From Chitinophagaceae bacterium (lineage in GTDB: Bacteria > Bacteroidota > Bacteroidia > Chitinophagales > Chitinophagaceae), in the NCBI GenBank assembly GCA_022843585.1, contig JALHNJ010000014.1, forward strand, positions 1-64,000: a stretch of DNA of 64,000 nt, read 5' to 3'. A program made the translations under genes and the position numbers. Position 1 is the stretch's first letter, and every line of letters begins with the position of its first letter. This document shows positions 58,314-64,000 of the stretch, one piece after another. Below the pieces are notes generated by a model, which had not been told where the DNA came from, did not search any database, and was given only the letters and a program-made list of their open reading frames with translations.

Positions 58314-58420
58314 GATACTATTTTTAGAATAGCAAGTTAGACTTGTTAGAACGTCAGTTTTGTGACCATAGTCACCTCCTGACATTTTAATTGATCTTTT
58401 ATTTGTGTAAACTTTATTGT

Positions 58421-58795
58421 ATGGCTACTATTCAAATGACAACGCAGGACTTTAAAGAGAAAGTATTTAACTACGAAACAGAACAGGATTGGAAATACCT
58501 GGGTCAATTACCTGCCATAATAGATTTTTATGCAGATTGGTGTGGCCCTTGTAAAATGATAGCCCCTATATTGGAAGAACTTTCAAATGAGTATGAAGGC
58601 AGGCTGCTTATTTATAAAGTAAATACAGATGCCGAACAGGAATTGTCTTCAGTATTTGGAATTCAAAGTATTCCAACGATGCTTTTTATTGGTGCAGATG
58701 GAGAACCCATGATGCAGCCGGGTGCATTACCCAAGCATGTAATTAAAAAAGTGATAGAGGAAAAATTATTACCGGTTGTAAAAACAGAGGAATAA
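58421..58795 (+). CDS. Thioredoxin
   Basis: 'IIDFYADWCGPCKMIAPILEEL'; start moved to MATIQ. Confidence 0.92.
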   Translation: MATIQMTTQDFKEKVFNYETEQDWKYLGQLPAIIDFYADWCGPCKMIAPILEELSNEYEGRLLIYKVNTDAEQELSSVFGIQSIPTMLFIGADGEPMMQPGALPKHVIKKVIEEKLLPVVKTEE

Positions 58796-58839
58796 TACTT
58801 TTATGTAGTATTCAATAGCCTCTTGTTAAAGGGGCTTTT

Positions 58840-60090
58840 TTAATGTAATGCTGGCTGCAAACATTCATCGGAGGCATAAAGTTGCTTTAAAGTGCAGCAC
58901 ATTCTAAAATGAGCCACCAGACTTGCCGTACCTGTAATTCCGGCAATAATAAGGATTGCTGCACTCATGCCTATCATATCAGCCAGTATACCAGCAAGCA
59001 GGGCGCCAATTACATAACCACTATCCCGCCAGAAACGAAAGATGCTTAAAGTTTCTGCCCGTTGTGATGGGTGAGTGCTTTCAGCAACTACAGTAAGAAA
59101 GTTTGGATATACCAATGCGGTTCCCAATCCTAATAATACAGCAGCGGCAATCAGTAGCATAAATTGCGATGATACAGCAAGTAATACAATGGCAATGGCT
59201 TGTGTCAGCATTCCTATTGTGATGATCTGTTTTTTGCAATAGACATCTCCCATTTTACCGGTGAATAATTGCATCACTCCCCATACCGTCGGATACACTC
59301 CTGCTATAATGCCTATCTCTTGTATGCTAAAATTCTTTTGCAATAGCAGAATAGGTAAAAGGCCCCACACTACTGCGTCGTTCATGTTATTTACCAAACC
59401 ATTTAATGTAACAGTGCTGATGTTCTGATGTTTCCAGCTAGTTTCATTCCAAACATTTTTGAGTAATGCAATTTTGCTTACAGCACTTTCTGCAACTACA
59501 AATTGGGTAGTGTCTTTTATAAGAAATGCTGAAACCAATAATCCGGCAGCGGCAAAAAATAATCCGGGAATGAATGGGAAATACGCATAGCCGTATTTGG
59601 AAGCAATGAAACTAGCGAGATAGGAGGCTAATCCAACGGATAGATAACCTGCAAATTCATTAATGCCCATTGCCAACCCACGGTTTTTTTGACCCACTAT
59701 ATCCACTTTCATGATAACGGTGGATGACCAGGCTAATCCCTGGTTAATCCCTAATAAAATATTAGCTGTAATAATCCATGCCCATGAGTCTGCATACATC
59801 AATAAAAAAGGAACGGGCAATGCTATCCACCAGCCAGCCATTAATATTTGTTTCCGGTTAAATCGTTTGCTGAGTTTTGCTACACTGTAATTACTGATAG
59901 CTTTTGTGATACCGAAAGCCATAATAAAACTGAGTATCGCCGCATTAGCATCTAAGCCAAAAACACTTTTTCCTAATCCCGGTAGTACGGCTCTTTCCAA
60001 ACCAATCATAGCACCTACGAATGCATTGACGAGTACAAGTAATGAGAACTGCTGCCAGTTTTCTTTTAGGCCTGTTTTTACAATTACCAA
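58840..60090 (-). CDS. MFS transporter
   Basis: 12-TM pattern; 'LSKRFNRKQILMAGW', 'GKMGDVYCKKQIITIGM'. Confidence 0.88.
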   Translation of the reverse strand: MVIVKTGLKENWQQFSLLVLVNAFVGAMIGLERAVLPGLGKSVFGLDANAAILSFIMAFGITKAISNYSVAKLSKRFNRKQILMAGWWIALPVPFLLMYADSWAWIITANILLGINQGLAWSSTVIMKVDIVGQKNRGLAMGINEFAGYLSVGLASYLASFIASKYGYAYFPFIPGLFFAAAGLLVSAFLIKDTTQFVVAESAVSKIALLKNVWNETSWKHQNISTVTLNGLVNNMNDAVVWGLLPILLLQKNFSIQEIGIIAGVYPTVWGVMQLFTGKMGDVYCKKQIITIGMLTQAIAIVLLAVSSQFMLLIAAAVLLGLGTALVYPNFLTVVAESTHPSQRAETLSIFRFWRDSGYVIGALLAGILADMIGMSAAILIIAGITGTASLVAHFRMCCTLKQLYASDECLQPALH

Positions 60091-60156
60091 GTAGTGAATT
60101 TTATTTCACAAAGGTCTTAGCTATAAATGGCTATTCATTTATCATATGATAAATAA

Positions 60157-60735
60157 TCACTTCAGCCCACGGATGCGGCTGAGGCTTACCTGCGTGATGC
60201 CAAGGTAGGATGCAACATATTTCAATGGTATGCGCATCAGCACATCCGGAGCTTCTTGCAGTAAGGCTTTGTATCTTTCTTCCGCTGTATGGAATTGTAT
60301 GCCTTCTATTCGATGAACTGTTTCTACATACGCCGCTTCAAATATTTTTCTAAACAATCTTTCTATCTCCGGGAACGAATCATATAGCTTGAAAAGCTGA
60401 TTGGAATTGATGCCCACTATCTCTGCATCTTCGAGTATTTGAATGGCTTTAAGACTGGGCTTGCCGGTAAATAAACTTTCAACTCTTGCGATGATGCTAT
60501 TTTCAAAGTAAAAGTTTTCGGTAATATCAATGCCGTCTTTAAAATAGTAAATTCGGGCAATACCTTTATTGAGGAAGTAAATAGTTTTGCAAGTGTGGCC
60601 GATAGGCTGCAGGTCTGTGTTTTTCTTAAAAGTGTTTATGCTGCTGATTGCCGCAATATTTTTTTCTCCATCTGTTGAAAGTGGATTATACTTTTTGAAA
60701 AATTGAAAAAGTGGTAGTAGTTCTGTTACTTCCAT
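60157..60735 (-). CDS. Crp/Fnr family transcriptional regulator
   Basis: cNMP-binding-like N-terminus; 'LKYVASYLGITQVSLSRIRGLK' HTH. Confidence 0.85.
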   Translation of the reverse strand: MEVTELLPLFQFFKKYNPLSTDGEKNIAAISSINTFKKNTDLQPIGHTCKTIYFLNKGIARIYYFKDGIDITENFYFENSIIARVESLFTGKPSLKAIQILEDAEIVGINSNQLFKLYDSFPEIERLFRKIFEAAYVETVHRIEGIQFHTAEERYKALLQEAPDVLMRIPLKYVASYLGITQVSLSRIRGLK

Positions 60736-60774
60736 AGCAGTAAAGGTAGTAACAGGAAGTTAATAGCTTTCTGC

Positions 60775-62094
60775 TTAATCCTTTTTAGTAAAGTACACTT
60801 TCCAGATAACCGGTGAAGCCCGGCTGGGTTCTGCCTCATTACTCCAAAAAACATTGGGAGCCCGGCTGTCGATACCGCCGATTATATAACCAATCATTGT
60901 TGATTTCTTACCCAGTTTGCTCAAGTTCAATATCCCGTTTTTTGTATATAATGTTTCATTGCCAGGAATAAATTCTGAAGCAGCTCCAAAATAGCCGGGC
61001 ATTGGTTCTGGTAAGAGATATTCTTTGATAGAGTTTTGATTTCTCTCCACTACACTTATATGTTTTACAAAGGGAACATTGCTATCTGCAACCATTTTAC
61101 CGGAACTGTCTTTATAATGCTGTGCAATGCCTCCAAAGAAAATTGAGTACAATGTTTTTGTATTGTAGTTGTACACAGGTAAGGTAGCTGTATGATAGTG
61201 GCTGAATAACTGGTTGAAGTTGGCTACTTCATGATGGCCATTTTCAGTAATGTCAATTACAGTAGTAAAAGGAATGTCTTTTAAATAATGAAAAACTCCT
61301 GAATAAATCGAAAGCATTTCGTTGCCATTCGCATCTATTTGTGGCAGCAGGTTATAGTCTCTTCGATGCAGTAATTGCGAATCGGTGATAGCTAAATAGT
61401 TTTCTATTGTAAGATTGCCATCTTTTTCAACAATGCTGAACTTTCTTATCTGGTTGGTATATTGTTGCGAAAACCCGGGTCCATGGTCAGGCCCATGTGG
61501 ATTATAACGGCCATCAAATCGTTGGCCACCTACCAGGTAAAAGTAGCTGCCCAATTTATTTAATCGTCCCCCGGTTACCGCCATTCTTTCATCTGCCAAC
61601 TGATTTACAAATGGAAGAATATCCTGATTTTTTGTTATGGCATTTATAAGTTCTTTTACTTTTACACGAATGATAGCAGGATGGGTAATATGATTCTTTT
61701 TTGTTTCACTATATCCGTAACCACCAATGATCAGCAATTCGTTTCCTTGTTGAAAAAATTCCATATTACTGCTTTGCAATTGTTCTGCTATAGCAGGCGG
61801 AAGAGTAAGGATACTTTTTTTCCATACTTTTTCCTTTTTTAAATCAACAACAACGATTTCTGTATTATTATACTTTTTGCCGAAAGCAGCAAAAGGCTGT
61901 CTGCGATGAAGCCCATCGGTTCTGCCACCAATTAGTAATATTTTGTCACCTTCTTTTGCCCAGGCATAGGATTGAATGCCTGTAAATTCACCAGGAATTA
62001 CCGGCTCCAGTGTGATTGAAAATGGCTGGGAAGTTTGGGCGTTCGCAATAGCATTTAACAGCAAGTAGCTAATGGCAATAAGAAAATTTTTCAT
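60775..62094 (-). CDS. Secreted Kelch-repeat-like protein
   Basis: Signal peptide; 'KILLIGGRTDG', 'ELLIIGGYGY', 'FYLVGGQRFDGRYN'. Confidence 0.65.
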   Translation of the reverse strand: MKNFLIAISYLLLNAIANAQTSQPFSITLEPVIPGEFTGIQSYAWAKEGDKILLIGGRTDGLHRRQPFAAFGKKYNNTEIVVVDLKKEKVWKKSILTLPPAIAEQLQSSNMEFFQQGNELLIIGGYGYSETKKNHITHPAIIRVKVKELINAITKNQDILPFVNQLADERMAVTGGRLNKLGSYFYLVGGQRFDGRYNPHGPDHGPGFSQQYTNQIRKFSIVEKDGNLTIENYLAITDSQLLHRRDYNLLPQIDANGNEMLSIYSGVFHYLKDIPFTTVIDITENGHHEVANFNQLFSHYHTATLPVYNYNTKTLYSIFFGGIAQHYKDSSGKMVADSNVPFVKHISVVERNQNSIKEYLLPEPMPGYFGAASEFIPGNETLYTKNGILNLSKLGKKSTMIGYIIGGIDSRAPNVFWSNEAEPSRASPVIWKVYFTKKD

Positions 62095-62795
62095 GGAGTA
62101 AGTGGAATTAAAAGTGTTATACTGCTGGCACTAGTGGAGATTTCTTCAAGATGGCCAACTGTAGTTTTTTTATCATCCATAATATGCACATGCATATTTG
62201 TGGTGTGATGAGTGAATATGCTATGATGTTTGTTGGAATAAAACCCCAGCAATGTAACCGGCTCTTTTTTGAAATTTCCGAACTGGGCAAACTGTTTATG
62301 ATTGTCGAATGTATGTTGAGTGCCTTCTTTCCAATCAATGATATGGTAAGTTGATTTAGCAAAGTTGCCTTTTATCATAAAGGGAAAAGGCTCATCAAGA
62401 CTAAGTCCATTTTTTAAAGCAAGTTCTTCTACTTTTTTTTCCAATGTTGAATAATCTTTTATTGCATCTGTAACAGTAATTGATTTCCAGGATGGCACTT
62501 GTGCATATACCAGCATGGCGGCTTTTGCATTATTGTTAGCCGATGTATTTGCCTTTCCGTTTTCTACTTTGCACCAGTAGGCTTTGCTATCAATTATCAT
62601 CAGCTCACCTTTAATGCCCTCGGCTGGACCAAGGCCATACATATTCGGATGAGATAGCAATGTGTCTAATGAGATATGAGCTGATAAATCGCCTTTGTGC
62701 ATTATCTTTTTCATTTCACCGGCCACTTTTACTTCTACCCGGGTTGAAAAAAAGAATACGAATGCACTGGCGACTGCTATAAAATATTTGTTCAT
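62091..62795 (-). CDS. Acetolactate decarboxylase-like protein
   Basis: 'MYGLGPAEGIKGELMIIDSKAYW'; 'HHTTNMHVHIM' His cluster. Confidence 0.65.
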   Translation of the reverse strand: MNKYFIAVASAFVFFFSTRVEVKVAGEMKKIMHKGDLSAHISLDTLLSHPNMYGLGPAEGIKGELMIIDSKAYWCKVENGKANTSANNNAKAAMLVYAQVPSWKSITVTDAIKDYSTLEKKVEELALKNGLSLDEPFPFMIKGNFAKSTYHIIDWKEGTQHTFDNHKQFAQFGNFKKEPVTLLGFYSNKHHSIFTHHTTNMHVHIMDDKKTTVGHLEEISTSASSITLLIPLTP

Positions 62796-62801
62796 ATGTT
62801 T

Positions 62802-63335
62802 TTAATGTGGAAGACTGCCTCTAAATTTTCCATACACCCATGTTCCTGCAATAGCACTCAATAATGTAACGATGATTACCGTTGCACCAGTTCCAATTTG
62901 TGCAAACAATGGGCCCGGACAAGCACCGGTAACAGCCCAGCCTAAACCAAATATCAAACCACCATAGATCTGTCCTTTGCTGAATTTTTTGTCTTCCAGC
63001 TTTATCTTTTCACCTTCCATTGATTTGGCATTGTATCTTTTTATCAGCAACACACTAATCATACCTACAACGATAGCGGACCCAATTACCCCATACATAT
63101 GGAAACTTTGCAGACGGAACATTTCCTGAATACGAAACCAGGATACGATTTCCGCTTTTACAAATACAATTCCAAACAGGATTCCTAAAATACCGTATTT
63201 AATATTGGAAGAAAGTGGCTTATCCAGTTCACTTTCGTTAACACACATGGCGTTTTGCGAACGAACTTCATAATCCGTATTAGCAGGTTGTGCTACAAAA
63301 GCTGTATTACCTTCTATTATATCTTTTACTGACAT
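62802..63335 (-). CDS. YeeE/YedE-family (thio)sulfur transport-like protein
   Basis: 'GGLIFGLGWAVTGACPGPLFAQIGTG'. Confidence 0.85.
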   Translation of the reverse strand: MSVKDIIEGNTAFVAQPANTDYEVRSQNAMCVNESELDKPLSSNIKYGILGILFGIVFVKAEIVSWFRIQEMFRLQSFHMYGVIGSAIVVGMISVLLIKRYNAKSMEGEKIKLEDKKFSKGQIYGGLIFGLGWAVTGACPGPLFAQIGTGATVIIVTLLSAIAGTWVYGKFRGSLPH

Positions 63336-63353
63336 ATCAGTGAATATTAATTG

Positions 63354-63917
63354 TTAGAGTTTTAAAATAAATGGCAGAATTAAATTGGCCATGATAAAAC
63401 CACCAGCCATAAAACAACAAGTGGCAACTAAAGATGGCCATTGCAGATTGCTTAAACCCATAATAGCATGACCCGATGTGCAACCACCTGCATATCTTGT
63501 TCCAAAGCCTACGAGAAAACCACCGATTACCATCATAAAAATGCCTCTTACAGTCAACAACTCTGACCAGGAAAATAAATCTTTGGGTATAATGCTGTCA
63601 TAATTTGTAACACCATAGGTAGCTAATTCTGATGACAGCTTTGCATTTACCTGTATCGGTTCCGGATTTGCTAATAGTTGCGCCGCAATAATGCCCCCAA
63701 CTAAAATACCGGCGACAAAAAACAAATTCCACACTTCTTTTTTCCAATCATATTGAAAGAAAGGAATTTTTGCCGGTATGCAGGCTGCACATACATGGCG
63801 AAGGGAAGAAGAAATGCCAAATGATTTATTACCCAATAATAGAAGGGCAGGCACTGTTAATCCAATAAGTGGTCCGGCAATATACCAGGGCCAGGGTTGT
63901 TTCAAAAAATCAAGCAT
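63354..63917 (-). CDS. YeeE/YedE-family transport-like protein
   Basis: 'GGFLVGFGTRYAGGCTSGHAIMGLSNLQWPSLVATCCFMAGG'. Confidence 0.88.
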   Translation of the reverse strand: MLDFLKQPWPWYIAGPLIGLTVPALLLLGNKSFGISSSLRHVCAACIPAKIPFFQYDWKKEVWNLFFVAGILVGGIIAAQLLANPEPIQVNAKLSSELATYGVTNYDSIIPKDLFSWSELLTVRGIFMMVIGGFLVGFGTRYAGGCTSGHAIMGLSNLQWPSLVATCCFMAGGFIMANLILPFILKL

Positions 63918-64000
63918 AACTATTTCCTTTTTAGGTTGTGCAAATGTGAGTTAATAGAAAAATCTATACCGTGATATTTGTCACAGGACAGTGAATCTTT

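Noticed and set aside
1-64000. CRISPR array or rRNA genes
   Set aside because: No regularly spaced direct repeats and no rRNA-like sequence seen; the Cas4-like protein is not accompanied by cas genes.

Overview
This is a 64 kb Bacteroidota-type (probably Chitinophagaceae-like) chromosomal window. Housekeeping and metabolic flanks (about 1-13.25 kb and 55.6-64 kb) surround a roughly 42.3 kb genomic island (about 13279-55610) inserted at the 3' end of a tRNA-Ser(GGA). The tRNA is intact at the right end, next to a tyrosine recombinase, and a decayed copy of its 3' end lies at the left end. Island contents, left to right: (i) a mobilization module (HTH, CHC2/Toprim primase-like, MobC, MobA/VirD2-type relaxase); (ii) an Mrr-like nuclease gene split by an in-frame amber codon; (iii) a defence-like block at 20.7-30.4 kb; (iv) a convergent two-gene module with a PD-(D/E)XK-like nuclease; (v) a structured-RNA/attenuator candidate in front of an ECF sigma gene; (vi) a large YD/Rhs polymorphic-toxin cluster; (vii) a decayed second integrase/att remnant. 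The most exciting candidate is block iii. It is a tightly packed operon of a sigma-70-like factor, a small partner protein, a Cas4/RecB-like PD-(D/E)XK nuclease with a Cys cluster, a long prokaryotic Argonaute-like PIWI protein with an apparently intact D-E-D-D tetrad, a small helical protein and an HEXXH metallopeptidase. It is divergently paired with a ComEC-like metallo-beta-lactamase-fold protein and an S8 subtilisin-like protease. pAgo next to a Cas4-like nuclease is a recognised association. The combination with its own sigma factor and two protease types is not one I recognise as described, but I could not search. All functional calls come from reading motifs in the translated sequence; no homology search was run.
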